In this document: piece after piece, positions 1 through 9,972 of the stretch
Layout: every line of letters begins with the position of its first letter
Numbering within the stretch: the stretch's first letter is position 1
Origin: Bog-473 sp963755375
GTDB taxonomy: Bacteria; Actinomycetota; Acidimicrobiia; Acidimicrobiales; RAAP-2
DNA length: 64,000 bases
Reading direction: 5' to 3'
NCBI GenBank assembly: GCA_963755375.1
Contig: CAVWKG010000016.1
Span: 2,728,001-2,792,000 of the forward strand
Translations under genes and position numbers: made by a program
Notes under the pieces: generated by a model
Seen by the model: only the letters and a program-made list of their open reading frames with translations
What the model was told of the DNA's origin: nothing
The model's database searches: none

Positions 1-1551
<1,551 letters not shown>

Positions 1552-1706
1552 CCCTCTCTCCTCCGTGAGTGTGCTGCGACTGTGTGTCCGTGTCTGTGTG
1601 TCCGTGTCTGTGTGTGCGACCTGTGCCGACCCCGCTCGGCGCCGATGTGGTGACCCTACGGTGGGGGTGTGACGGGCCCTGCCGCAGCTGCCTTTTGGCA
1701 GCATAA

Positions 1707-1720
1707 CGAACAGGTGTTCG
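1707..1720. promoter_or_regulatory. LexA/SOS box upstream of recA
   Basis: The 14-mer CGAACAGGTGTTCG is an inverted repeat matching the Gram-positive/actinobacterial SOS box CGAAC-N4-GTTCG with no mismatch in the arms. It lies in the 327-bp gap between recA (minus strand, start 1551) and the secreted protein at 1879, so it could also affect the latter. Between it and recA is a GT-rich stretch (about 1567-1620) of alternating TGTCTG/TGTCCG units with no other recognised function. Confidence 0.85.
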
Positions 1721-1878
1721 TAGGACGTGGATCCTCGCCGCCGGCTGATATCGCCCGGAGAACGGTCGCCCTCGAGTCGGTTGGACGCCCCTCGGCGAGA
1801 ACTCCGGTGACCGGAGGGCGTACCGCGTCCATGCGAAGCTGACAGGTCCCGGGCGGGAGCGGGAGACGAGGAGGGCAG

Positions 1879-2607
1879 GTGGTGCTCGCAAGAAGGCTGG
1901 CGGCTGGCGTGCTGTTGATCGGTGCCTCGGCCGTGGGCGTGGCGGTCCAGGCCGCGCCGGCTGCCGCGAGCTCCGGCACCGGGAGCAGTGCCTCGACCCT
2001 CTACAAGGACGCCCTGGCCACCACGCGCTCCTGGTCGGTCCACTACGCCTCCGCGTCGATGGAGTCCAGCGAGACCCTCGTCGTGAGCGGCGACGCCGGG
2101 CCGGCTTCGGCCAGCCAGACCGTCCTCATGGGCAAGGGCTCCATCTCCATTCTCGTGATCGGCGGGATCACCTTTCTCAAGGGCAACCCCGCTGGCCTCG
2201 AGGCGCTGGCCGGGCTCAGCGCGTCCCAGGCAGCGGAAGCCGCCGGTCAGTGGATCGAGTTCTCGACCGACAACTCCGCCTTCGCCCCGGTGGTGGACGG
2301 GGTCCGATCCCAGGACGTGGCCAAGGAGCTGACCCTCAAGGCCCCGCTCTCCCTCGGACGCGCCCGCACGCTCAATGGGCAGGCGGTCGACGCCATCGAC
2401 GGGACTCAGAGCCTCGGTCGCAAGTCTCTGCACGTCGTCCTCTACGTCCGCGCCCAGGGAACCCACGTTCCGGTGGAGGAGGATTCCGTCAACGCCAAGG
2501 GGCAGCACACGCCCGCTGAGCACGTCATCTACTCCAAATGGGGCGAGCAGGTCCGGCCCGAGGCGCCCATGGCGACCATCTCCATCGGCTCCGTCAGCGC
2601 CGTCTGA
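1879..2607 (+). CDS. Secreted protein, tandem paralogue A (LppX/LprG-like fold suspected)
   Basis: A 242-residue protein with an N-terminal signal peptide (MVLARRLAAGVLLIGASAVG...AAPAAAS). There is no lipobox Cys, so it is predicted to be exported rather than lipidated. The mature part resembles the next gene along its whole length: both have a YKDAL/YQAAL helix, the phrase VSGDAG followed by SQT, a GNxAxLxxLxGLSAxQA segment, a SQxxKELxL segment and a late YSKWGE/FTNWGE motif. This layout recalls beta-sheet carrier proteins such as LppX/LprG, but the family is not proven. Start GTG at 1879 has GAGGAGGG about 5 bases upstream. It lies divergent from recA. Confidence 0.8.
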   Translation: MVLARRLAAGVLLIGASAVGVAVQAAPAAASSGTGSSASTLYKDALATTRSWSVHYASASMESSETLVVSGDAGPASASQTVLMGKGSISILVIGGITFLKGNPAGLEALAGLSASQAAEAAGQWIEFSTDNSAFAPVVDGVRSQDVAKELTLKAPLSLGRARTLNGQAVDAIDGTQSLGRKSLHVVLYVRAQGTHVPVEEDSVNAKGQHTPAEHVIYSKWGEQVRPEAPMATISIGSVSAV

Positions 2608-2718
2608 GGGAGCCTGACGTCGGCCCCACGGGAGGACGTGGGAAGATGTGGTCACCGCCCCCTGGCCAAGTCGGCGCTCGACGCGCCACCGCGCCGGGCC
2701 TCCAGGAGAGTGAAGGTC

Positions 2719-3501
2719 ATGCACCCCTTGCGCCACAGCCCCGCCCGCACCGCCGCGGTCGCCGCCGGACTCACCGCCGCTGCACTGGCCCTGGCCACCG
2801 CGGCCACCCCGGCCGCCGCCGGCACACCCAGCACGAACGCGACAGCCGAGTACCAGGCGGCCCTGAAGGCCGTCGGGTCCCAGGGCGTGCACTTCGACTC
2901 GACCGCCACCCAGAGCGGGGCCTCCCTCGACGTGAGCGGTGACGCCGGCAAGACCGCTGGCTCCCAGACGCTCGTCGTGAAGAACGGCGGCGTCACGGAG
3001 CGCATGACCGCCCGGGTGGTCGGGCCGACTGGATACGTGACCGGCAACGCCGCCGCGCTCCAGCACGTGATCGGCCTCACCGCGGCCCAGTCGTCGAAGT
3101 ACGCGAGCAAGTGGCTGTCCTTCCCCACCTCGAACAGCGGCCTCGACGAGCTCGTCGGTGGGCTGCTCTCGTCGCAGGTGTCCAAGGAACTCGAGATCGG
3201 CGGCCCCTTCACCTACGGCACGACCACCACCGTGTCCGGGCAGCATGTGTTGGCCATCAAGGGTTCGGTCGCGACCCAGAGCGGCAGCAAGGTGCCCGTC
3301 GTGCTCTACGTCCCGGCCAGCGGCTCGCCGCTCCCGATCGAAGAGGTGACCAACGCCGGCACGGCCGGCGGCTCGTCGGCGATCCACGGGACCGTCACCT
3401 TCACGAACTGGGGTGAGAACAAGAGCCAGACAGCGCCCACCCACACGGTGTCGCTGCTGAAACTGGTCCCCCCCACCTCGTCGTCGACCACAGCGGGCTA
3501 G
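2719..3501 (+). CDS. Secreted protein, tandem paralogue B
   Basis: A paralogue of the preceding gene, about 260 residues from ATG 2719. This start is preferred because AGGAGAG lies 9 bases upstream and a signal peptide begins directly (MHPLRHSPARTAAVAAGLTA, Ala-rich h-region, AAAGTPS cleavage zone). An in-frame upstream start at 2638 would place 27 non-signal residues in front. Shared motifs with paralogue A include VSGDAGKTAGSQT, GNAAALQHVIGLTAAQ, SQVSKELEI and FTNWGEN. The C-terminus is Ser/Thr rich. Probably co-transcribed with 1879-2607 (about 110 bp apart) and with the macro-domain gene 8 bp downstream. Function unknown; a cell-envelope lipid or ligand carrier is a guess. Confidence 0.8.
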   Translation: MHPLRHSPARTAAVAAGLTAAALALATAATPAAAGTPSTNATAEYQAALKAVGSQGVHFDSTATQSGASLDVSGDAGKTAGSQTLVVKNGGVTERMTARVVGPTGYVTGNAAALQHVIGLTAAQSSKYASKWLSFPTSNSGLDELVGGLLSSQVSKELEIGGPFTYGTTTTVSGQHVLAIKGSVATQSGSKVPVVLYVPASGSPLPIEEVTNAGTAGGSSAIHGTVTFTNWGENKSQTAPTHTVSLLKLVPPTSSSTTAG

Positions 3502-3509
3502 ACCACCCG

Positions 3510-4010
3510 GTGGCGCCGCTGCTCGACGCCGTGCAGGGTGACATCACCGCCGAGCGGGTGGACGCCGTGGTGAACGCGGCCAACCGCCGGCTGCTGGGGG
3601 GCGGAGGCGTCGATGGCGCCATCCATCGCGCCGCCGGCGCCCAGCGCCTGCAGGCGGCCTGCCGAGCCATCGGCGAGTGCCCACCCGGGCAGGCCGTCGT
3701 CACCGATGGGTTCGACCTGCCGGCGCGCTTCATCATCCACACCGTGGGGCCGGTCTGGCACGGCGGGACGCAGGGCGAGCCCGAGACGCTTGCCGCCTGT
3801 TACCGGAACGCGCTGGCCGTGGCCGACGAGGTGCGCGCCCGTTCGGTCGCCTTCCCCGCCATCTCGACCGGTGTCTACGGCTATCCCTTGCGGCAGGCCG
3901 CCGAGGTCGCCGTGACCACCACCCGCGCGGCGGACACCGACGTGACCCTCATCCGATTCGTCGCCTTCGACGGCGCCACTCTGGCGCACTACCTCGAGCT
4001 GCTCGGCTGA
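3510..4010 (+). CDS. Macro-domain protein (O-acetyl-ADP-ribose deacetylase family)
   Basis: A 166-residue stand-alone macro domain. Diagnostic motifs are QGDIT near residue 8, VNAANRRLLGGGGVDGAIHRAAG (about 22-45, the ADP-ribose loop with catalytic Asn/Asp region) and FPAISTGVYGYP (about 113-124). Family members hydrolyse O-acetyl-ADP-ribose or remove mono-ADP-ribose from proteins. The GTG start at 3510 is 8 bases after the previous stop, suggesting translational coupling. Length is normal for the YmdB-like type. It is convergent with the glycosyltransferase ending at 4045. Confidence 0.9.
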   Translation: MAPLLDAVQGDITAERVDAVVNAANRRLLGGGGVDGAIHRAAGAQRLQAACRAIGECPPGQAVVTDGFDLPARFIIHTVGPVWHGGTQGEPETLAACYRNALAVADEVRARSVAFPAISTGVYGYPLRQAAEVAVTTTRAADTDVTLIRFVAFDGATLAHYLELLG

Positions 4011-4019
4011 TTCCCCACA

Positions 4020-4040
4020 GGAGATGGCGACCGGATCTCC
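4020..4040. terminator. Possible bidirectional terminator hairpin
   Basis: GGAGAT and ATCTCC form a 6-bp stem around a 9-nt loop in the short gap between two convergent genes. No U-tract is present, so only position and symmetry support it. Confidence 0.3.
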
Positions 4041-4044
4041 TCCG

Positions 4045-6273
4045 TCAGGAGGTGGCGTCGGTCGTCAGGTTGTAGACCGTCACACCACCCAGCGTTTCAG
4101 CGGTGTAATGCGATTCCACCCATGACGTGATCTGCGACGCGTCGTCGGAGCTCCCTCCTCCGCCACCGAAGCCGCCGCCACCGAAGCCGCCGCCACCGAA
4201 GCCGCCACCGCCGGCGATGTAGTAGTGGATCTTGCCCTCCGAGACGTACCGCTCGAACTGGGCCAGCGTCGGTGCAGGGTCGGTGCCGTTGAACCCGCCA
4301 ATGGCCATGACGGGCTCACCGCTGGCCAGCTGGTAGCCGGCCGCGTTGTTCGAGTTCACCGTGGCGGCCGCCCACGTATACCGGCGGGAGTCGGCCTGCA
4401 GTGCCTTGGTCAGGGCCGCGTTGGATTGGCTGGAGCTCAAGAACCCGGCGCCGCCACCTCCGGCCCCCGTGCCTCGACGGAACCCACCGGCGGCGCCGAA
4501 CGGTGGCGCACCGCCGGGGAACCCTCCGGTGCCCGTCCCGGTCCCCGCACCCGCCCGAGCCCGGAAGCCACCGCCGGGGAAGCCACCACCGCCGGTGCCG
4601 CCGGGGAAGGCACCCCCGAAAGCGCGGCGAGCACCGCCCGGGAATCCGCCGCGGAAGCCGCCACCGCCCGGGCCACCTTGACCACCGGTCGGGGTCGGTG
4701 TGGTCGAGGGGATCGCCCCGGTGTGCGGAGTCGCTGCGGTGGCCACGGTGGAGAAGAGCGGAGCGGCCAGCGCGGCGCCGAACCCGAGGATGGCCACCAG
4801 AGCAATGGCGAGCTTGGGGACGTCCCGGAGCAATGGGAGGGTCAGGATCGCCACCACCCCGAGCGCGCCCACGACGACAACGAAGGGACGCAGAGCCGGG
4901 AACCAATCGGAGGTGCGGCCGAGGAGGAGGTAACTCCAGACGACCGTCGCCGCCAGCCCTGCGGCCAGGCCGAGACGCCCGACCCACGTGGCACGGCGCT
5001 GCCAGAGGCCGATGGCGGCGATCCCGACCAGTGCGCCGAGCGGCGGCGCCAGGGCGACCGCGTAGTAGGGGTGGATGATGCCCTGGGCCAAGCTGATGAC
5101 GAGGCCGATGCTCACGAGGGAGCCGCCCCACAGCAGGAGCGCGGCGCGTTCGCGATCCGTGCGACGCGCCCGAAGCGTAACGACGAGGAGCACGGCACCC
5201 ATCACCAGGGCGCCAGGAAGCAGCCACGACATCATGTTCCCGAACTCGACATTGAAGAGTCGGGTGATGCCGGTCGGGCCCCACATGCTCCCGGACACGC
5301 GTCCACCACCCACGCTGCCCGATTCGTTCCCGGTGATACGGCCGAAGCCGTTGTAGCCGAAGATCAAGTTGAGGATGCTGTTGTTCTGTGACCCGCCGAC
5401 GTACGGCCGGTCCGCGGCGGGCGTCAGGGCGACAATGGCCACCCACCACCCCGCGGCAACCAGCACGGAAACGCCCATCAGGAAGGTCTGCCAGACCCGG
5501 CGCCACCATCCGGTCGGTGCAGCGAGCAGGTAGACGACGGCCATGACGGGGAGGATCAAGAAGGCCTGCATCATCTTGGTGATGAAGCCGAAGCCGATCA
5601 GCGCGCCGGCGAGGACGAGCCACTTGGTCTGGGCCTTCTCGAGACCGCGCATGGTGGCATAGGTCGCCGCCGTGAGCAGCAGGGCCAACAAGGCGTCGGG
5701 GTTGTTGTAGCGGAACATCATGGCGGCCACGGGCGTGAGCGCGACCACCGTACCGCCGAGAAGCGCGGCCTGCGCGCTGAACCACCGGCGCACGGAGAGG
5801 TAGACCAGACCGACGGTGGCCACACCCTCGAGCGCCTGCGGCGCCAGCATGCTCCATGAGTTGAGGCCGAAAATCCGCGCGGAGATCTCCATCGGCCACA
5901 AGAAGGCCGGTGGCTTGTCGACGGTGATGAAGTTGGAGGAGTCGGAGGACCCGAAGAACATGGCCTTCCAACTCTTGGTGCCCGCCTGGACGGCGGCGGA
6001 GTAGAAGGAGTTGGCCCAGCCATTGGAGCCGAGGTCCCACAGGTAGAGGACAGCGGTGGCCGCGAGCAAGGCGAGAAGGGCGGGACGCACCCAGGCCGGA
6101 TCGCTCTCCTTGCCCCGTACGAAGCGCGCCGGCCATCCCCGTCGTGGGTCGGGCGGCCAGGTCGGCGCGGTCGGCCCGGATTCCTCCCGGGTGCCGGCGC
6201 GAGGAGCGCCCAGCGTGATCGGCGGATCGAGTACTCCCACCGAAGCGTCGGGAACGGGCGTCGGGTCGGTCAT
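4045..6273 (-). CDS. Membrane glycosyltransferase, PMT/ArnT (GT39-like) family with Gly-rich C-terminus
   Basis: About 742 residues. After a cytosolic Pro-rich start come a first membrane helix (VRPALLALLAATAVLYLWDL), an acidic exported loop (NSFYSAAVQAG...FITVDKPPAFLWP, the DKPP signature of lipid-linked sugar transferases) and around ten more helices. The C-terminal third is low complexity with GGFPGG/GGGF repeats, then a folded tail ending in TAETLGGVTVYNLT. The family transfers sugars from polyprenyl phosphate carriers to envelope acceptors. Start ATG 6273 has GGAGG upstream and overlaps the GT2 gene stop by 4 bp (ATGA), so the two form one operon; GT2-GtrA partners usually make or flip the polyprenyl-phosphate sugar donor. 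Confidence 0.9.
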   Translation of the reverse strand: MTDPTPVPDASVGVLDPPITLGAPRAGTREESGPTAPTWPPDPRRGWPARFVRGKESDPAWVRPALLALLAATAVLYLWDLGSNGWANSFYSAAVQAGTKSWKAMFFGSSDSSNFITVDKPPAFLWPMEISARIFGLNSWSMLAPQALEGVATVGLVYLSVRRWFSAQAALLGGTVVALTPVAAMMFRYNNPDALLALLLTAATYATMRGLEKAQTKWLVLAGALIGFGFITKMMQAFLILPVMAVVYLLAAPTGWWRRVWQTFLMGVSVLVAAGWWVAIVALTPAADRPYVGGSQNNSILNLIFGYNGFGRITGNESGSVGGGRVSGSMWGPTGITRLFNVEFGNMMSWLLPGALVMGAVLLVVTLRARRTDRERAALLLWGGSLVSIGLVISLAQGIIHPYYAVALAPPLGALVGIAAIGLWQRRATWVGRLGLAAGLAATVVWSYLLLGRTSDWFPALRPFVVVVGALGVVAILTLPLLRDVPKLAIALVAILGFGAALAAPLFSTVATAATPHTGAIPSTTPTPTGGQGGPGGGGFRGGFPGGARRAFGGAFPGGTGGGGFPGGGFRARAGAGTGTGTGGFPGGAPPFGAAGGFRRGTGAGGGGAGFLSSSQSNAALTKALQADSRRYTWAAATVNSNNAAGYQLASGEPVMAIGGFNGTDPAPTLAQFERYVSEGKIHYYIAGGGGFGGGGFGGGGFGGGGGSSDDASQITSWVESHYTAETLGGVTVYNLTTDATS

Positions 6274-7481
6274 CGGGACACCTCCGTAAGGCCGGCGCCG
6301 CGGCGGGCGCTCGGGCGGAAGATCCAGGCCCGCAACACGGCGAACCGGAACACGGCAGCGAGCACGTTGGCCAACGTGAGGGCCACCAGCTCGGCGAAGA
6401 GAGCGGAGGGGGCGACCCACCGGGCCACGACCAGCCCCAGCGTTGTGAGGCCGAGGCTCACCAGGTACAGCCCTCCGGCCACGGCGAGGAGGCGGCCGCG
6501 ACGGGCCTGGCCGTCCGTGGTGTGTGAGAGCTCACGGTGGACCGCCGTGTTGAAGAGGGTGGCGATCGCCATGGCGACGGCGTTGGCACCGAAGGCACCG
6601 AGGAGCGGCCGCCAGGCGATGAAGAGGAAAAGGTAGCCGAGCGTGGAGACGACACCCACGCCCGCGAAGCGTAGGAGCTGGTCGGCCGTCACCTCGTTCG
6701 AACGGAGGCGGCGCAGCCCCTTGGGGCGCCTGACCAACATGCGCCAGACGCCGCGCAGGTCGTCCGCCGCAGTCGAGACGAGATGTACCCTCGAGTCGGG
6801 GTCGTCGACCCAGTCCACCGGAACTTCGCCGATGCGCAGACCCAGGCGCTCGGCGGTGACCAGCAGCTCGGTGTCGAAGAACCACTCGTTGTCCTCAACG
6901 AGGGGCAGCAGCTTGTCCGCCGCATCCCGGCGCAGGGCCTTGAACCCACATTGGGCATCACTGAAGCGACCACGCAGCGTGAGCTTGAGCATCAGGTTGT
7001 ACGCCCGCGAAATCAGCTCGCGCTTGGGACCACGCACCACATGCGCGCCCGGCGCCAGCCGTGAGCCGATGGCCACGTCCCGATGACCGGACAGCAACGG
7101 GGCCACCAGCGGGAGCAAGGCGGGCAGCGAGGTCGAGAGGTCCACGTCCATGTAGGCCACGACGGGCGCCTCGCTCGTCGACCAGGCCGCCCGGAGTGCG
7201 TAGCCGCGCCCCTTGCGGGTCAGGTGCATGGCCGCAACGCCCCGCATGGTCGCCGCCAAGTGGTGCGCCACCCTGTCGGTGTCATCCGTGCTGGCGTTGT
7301 CGACCACGGTGATGAGCGCCCGGAATGGGAACGATTCGTCGAGGAACGTGCGCAGGGCGGTGATGCGCTCCGCCAGCTGAGCCGCCTCGTTGTAGACCGG
7401 AACGACGATCTCGACGTCCAGCGGAATGCGGCGGGGATCGACGTCGGCTTCGAACGGAGCCAGGGCTGTCATGTCAGGCAT
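6270..7481 (-). CDS. GT2 polyprenyl-phosphate glycosyltransferase fused to a GtrA-like membrane domain
   Basis: About 403 residues. The N-terminal GT2 domain has VEIVVPVYNEA, VDNASTDDTD and the metal-binding YMDVDLST motif, then GSRLAPGAHV and QCGFKALRR, typical of dolichyl/undecaprenyl-phosphate sugar synthases. From about residue 255 a GtrA-type domain with four hydrophobic helices follows (LLRFAGVGVVSTLGYLFLF onward). Probable role: make and help translocate the lipid-linked sugar used by the overlapping GT39 gene. ATG 7481 is chosen because GGAGG lies upstream; a longer in-frame extension to 7631 would run into the kinase gene and looks non-coding. Two TGTGAAT repeats lie 38-55 bp upstream. 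Confidence 0.9.
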   Translation of the reverse strand: MPDMTALAPFEADVDPRRIPLDVEIVVPVYNEAAQLAERITALRTFLDESFPFRALITVVDNASTDDTDRVAHHLAATMRGVAAMHLTRKGRGYALRAAWSTSEAPVVAYMDVDLSTSLPALLPLVAPLLSGHRDVAIGSRLAPGAHVVRGPKRELISRAYNLMLKLTLRGRFSDAQCGFKALRRDAADKLLPLVEDNEWFFDTELLVTAERLGLRIGEVPVDWVDDPDSRVHLVSTAADDLRGVWRMLVRRPKGLRRLRSNEVTADQLLRFAGVGVVSTLGYLFLFIAWRPLLGAFGANAVAMAIATLFNTAVHRELSHTTDGQARRGRLLAVAGGLYLVSLGLTTLGLVVARWVAPSALFAELVALTLANVLAAVFRFAVLRAWIFRPSARRGAGLTEVSR

Positions 7482-7518
7482 CGTGCCGTTGCCGCCTCCG
7501 GACTCCGTGAAGGTCGGC

Positions 7519-7536
7519 TGTGAATCCGGTGTGAAT
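7519..7536. promoter_or_regulatory. Direct-repeat operator (11-bp spacing) before the GT2-GT39 operon
   Basis: TGTGAAT occurs at 7519-7525 and 7530-7536, exactly one helical turn apart. A looser CGTGAAG lies at 7506. The same half-site and the same spacing occur before the adjacent response regulator gene (9901-9927). OmpR-family regulators are known to bind direct repeats of this pitch. Confidence 0.6.
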
Positions 7537-7566
7537 CGCAGGGCCGTGACACGGGATGCGGCGTGG

Positions 7567-9135
7567 TCAGGCGGCAGGTCCGGGCACCTCGTCCGGCATG
7601 GCCTGGTCCTGGTCCTGCCCCGCCGCGCCAATCGGGATCAGCACCGTGACCACCAGCCCCTCGCCGGGCGCTGACGTGGCGGAGACCGTCCCGCCGTGGG
7701 CCCCCACGATGGCGGCGACGATGGACAGGCCGAGGCCGCTGCCGCCGCGCCCGCGCGACCGGGCCGGGTCAGCGCGATAGAAGCGCTCAAAGACGCGCCG
7801 GGCGTCCTCGTCGGGCATACCCGGGCCGGTGTCACGCACCTCGACCCGGGCCTGATCGCCGACCTCGTCAACTCGCACCGTAGCGGTCGTCCCGGGCGGC
7901 GTGTGCGCCCGTACGTTCGCCAAGAGATTGTCGAGAACCTGACGCAGACGATCCTTGTCGCCGATCACTTCGATTGGGCGCGCCGCCCAGAACTGCACGG
8001 GCCACTCGGGCCCGACGGCGCTCGCCGTCCGGACCGCGTCCGAGGCCAGCGACACCAGTTCCACGTGCGCCGTCTCCATGGGCAGGCCCTCGTCCAATCG
8101 GGCCAGGGTCAGGAGGTCGTTGACCAGCCGGTCCATGCGCGCGGTCTCCGTGCGGATGCCCGAGACGATGCGCGGCAGATCGTCGGAATGCTGGGATCCG
8201 CCCCGCTCGAAGAGCTCGGCGTAGGCCGACACCGCGGCGATCGGCGTGCGCAGCTCGTGCGAGGCGTCGGCGACGAACTGGCGCAGGTGCTGCTCGTTTT
8301 CGCGCAACCTGGACTCGGAGGCCACTCGCGCGGAGAACGCCGCCTGGATCCGCTCGAGCATCACGTTGAGGGCACGGGCCAGGCGACCGACCTCGGTCGC
8401 CTGATCGCCTCCAGGGACGCGCTGCTCGAGATTGCCCGCCGCGATGGAGTCGGCGGTCCGCTCCACGTCCGCGAGCGGGCGGAGGCCGAGCCGAACAAGC
8501 CACCACCCGCCGGCGAGCGCCAGCACCAGCGCGCCGGCCGTCACGGCGAGCTCGGTCAGGAGGAGGGTGTGCAAGGTGCTGGTCTGGTCGACGAGCGGCA
8601 CTGCCTGCACGAACACATCGTCGCCCTGCGCCTTCAGCGCCCGGACGCGGAACGGCGGGCCCCCGGCCGCGATGGACGAGGTGGTGAAGTACACCACCTG
8701 GGATCCGTCGGGTTGGGTCGTGAACCCGGTAATCGGCGAGGGCAACTGCGGCCGGTAGGGGTCCTTGCCGACGTAGGCGGGACACTCCAGATCGTCGACG
8801 ACGGACCCGTTCTGGGCGACGACCGAGGCGTAGCTGATCCCGAAGATGTTGGCGAAGCCACCCCCGCCTCCGCCTCCGCCGTCGCCGGGAGCCGAGCCGG
8901 GGCCGGGGCCGGCCTCGACCGTCGTGCCCCCGAAGCTGCTGTGGGGCGACGGGCACTGCACCGCCCCCGTTGCCGTGTTGACGCGGAAGCCAATCTGGGG
9001 GTGTGCGGCCAGCTCCTGGTCGACCTGGTTGTAGAGGGAGGAGCGCAACGCCGAATAGGTGGCGAAATCGGCCACCACCAGCGCGACGATGGCAATTGCC
9101 CCGACCGCGAGCAGGAGTCGGAGCCGGAGAGACAC
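7567..9135 (-). CDS. Two-component sensor histidine kinase (HAMP-HisKA-HATPase)
   Basis: 522 residues. TM1 is at about 7-28, followed by an exported sensor region to about 188 with a striking Gly-rich insert (GDGGGGGGGGF), TM2 at about 192-213 and a HAMP domain. The H-box ASHELRTP has the phospho-acceptor His near 293, the N-box is DNLLANV, and the G-boxes are DTGPGMP and GGSGLGLSIV. GTG start at 9135 directly abuts the regulator stop (9136-9138), so the pair is one transcript. It resembles actinobacterial TrcS/TcrY-type kinases. Downstream target genes are probably the glycosyltransferases whose promoter carries the same repeats as the regulator promoter. Confidence 0.93.
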   Translation of the reverse strand: MSLRLRLLLAVGAIAIVALVVADFATYSALRSSLYNQVDQELAAHPQIGFRVNTATGAVQCPSPHSSFGGTTVEAGPGPGSAPGDGGGGGGGGFANIFGISYASVVAQNGSVVDDLECPAYVGKDPYRPQLPSPITGFTTQPDGSQVVYFTTSSIAAGGPPFRVRALKAQGDDVFVQAVPLVDQTSTLHTLLLTELAVTAGALVLALAGGWWLVRLGLRPLADVERTADSIAAGNLEQRVPGGDQATEVGRLARALNVMLERIQAAFSARVASESRLRENEQHLRQFVADASHELRTPIAAVSAYAELFERGGSQHSDDLPRIVSGIRTETARMDRLVNDLLTLARLDEGLPMETAHVELVSLASDAVRTASAVGPEWPVQFWAARPIEVIGDKDRLRQVLDNLLANVRAHTPPGTTATVRVDEVGDQARVEVRDTGPGMPDEDARRVFERFYRADPARSRGRGGSGLGLSIVAAIVGAHGGTVSATSAPGEGLVVTVLIPIGAAGQDQDQAMPDEVPGPAA

Positions 9136-9849
9136 TCAGGCCGCTCCGCTGGCCGACTCCGGCTCACGCAGGGTGTAGCCGACGAGCCGGATGGTGTGGA
9201 TGAGCGGCGGCCCGAACTTCTCGAGCTTCTTGCGCAGGTAGCTGACGTAGGTCTCCACGACGTTCCCGTCTCCGCCGAAGTCGTAGTGCCACACGTGGTC
9301 GAGGATCTGCGACTTGGACAGCACGTGGCGCGGGTTGAGCATGAAGTAGCGCAAGAGATTGAACTCCGTCGCGGTGAGGTTGATGGCGTTCCCGCCGCGC
9401 CGTACTTCGTGCGCGCTCTCGTCCAGCTCGACGTCCGAGAAGCGGAGGACACCATCGTCCTCGGGCTCGTACCCAGTGCGACGCAGAATCGCGTGTACCC
9501 GGGCGATCACCTCGGCCAGGGCGAAGGGCTTGGTCACATAGTCGTCGCCTCCGACGGTGAGACCGGCCAGCTTGTCCTGCAGCGTGTCGCGCGCGGTCAG
9601 GAAGAGGACGGGCACCCGTAGCCCGTCGGAGCGCAGTCGGCGTGTCACCTCGAGCCCGTCGAGGTCGGGCAGCATGACGTCGAGGATCACGAGGTCGGGG
9701 GGATCTTCTTGCGCCTGAGCGAGGGCCTTACGACCCGTCACCGCCTCGTCGACCGTGAACCCCTCGTAGCGCAGCGATGTCGCGACCGCGTCGACGATAG
9801 AGGGTTCGTCGTCAACCACCAGAACTCGCGGTCCGTTGTCCGTCTTCAC
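9136..9849 (-). CDS. OmpR/PhoB-family response regulator
   Basis: 237 residues. The receiver domain has the acidic pair DDE near 13-15, phospho-acceptor Asp57 in PDLVILDVMLP, conserved Thr in FLTARD and Lys in YVTKPF. The C-terminal winged helix has LTATEFNLLRYFMLNP, SKSQILDHVW and VETYVSYLRKKLE. It is immediately upstream of its kinase. Three TGTG half-sites at exact 11-bp spacing 52-78 bp before its start suggest autoregulation. Confidence 0.95.
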   Translation of the reverse strand: MKTDNGPRVLVVDDEPSIVDAVATSLRYEGFTVDEAVTGRKALAQAQEDPPDLVILDVMLPDLDGLEVTRRLRSDGLRVPVLFLTARDTLQDKLAGLTVGGDDYVTKPFALAEVIARVHAILRRTGYEPEDDGVLRFSDVELDESAHEVRRGGNAINLTATEFNLLRYFMLNPRHVLSKSQILDHVWHYDFGGDGNVVETYVSYLRKKLEKFGPPLIHTIRLVGYTLREPESASGAA

Positions 9850-9900
9850 TCGGCCACACCTCCCTGCCTCACAGGGTCGCGCCCTGGTTTTCCCGTCCAG

Positions 9901-9927
9901 TGTGACCCGCCTGTGGGCCTCCTGTGA
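9901..9927. promoter_or_regulatory. Triple TGTG direct repeat before the response regulator
   Basis: TGTGA (9901), TGTGG (9912) and TGTGA (9923) recur at exactly 11-bp intervals. They match the half-site before the GT2-GT39 operon in the same orientation relative to the gene. A second repeat set, GGGAGGTCAGACA, occurs twice at about 9931-9957. Confidence 0.55.
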
Positions 9928-9972
9928 ACGCGGGAGGTCAGACAGGGAGGTCAGACAGGTCAGGCTGGGGGG

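Noticed and set aside
1567..1620. TGTCTG/TGTCCG repeats considered as a CRISPR-like or regulatory array
   Set aside because: Units are too short and without spacers; a simple GT-rich tract. No CRISPR array was seen anywhere in the window.
7696..9621. 641-codon plus-strand frame
   Set aside because: Antisense shadow of the histidine kinase and response regulator, no domain features.
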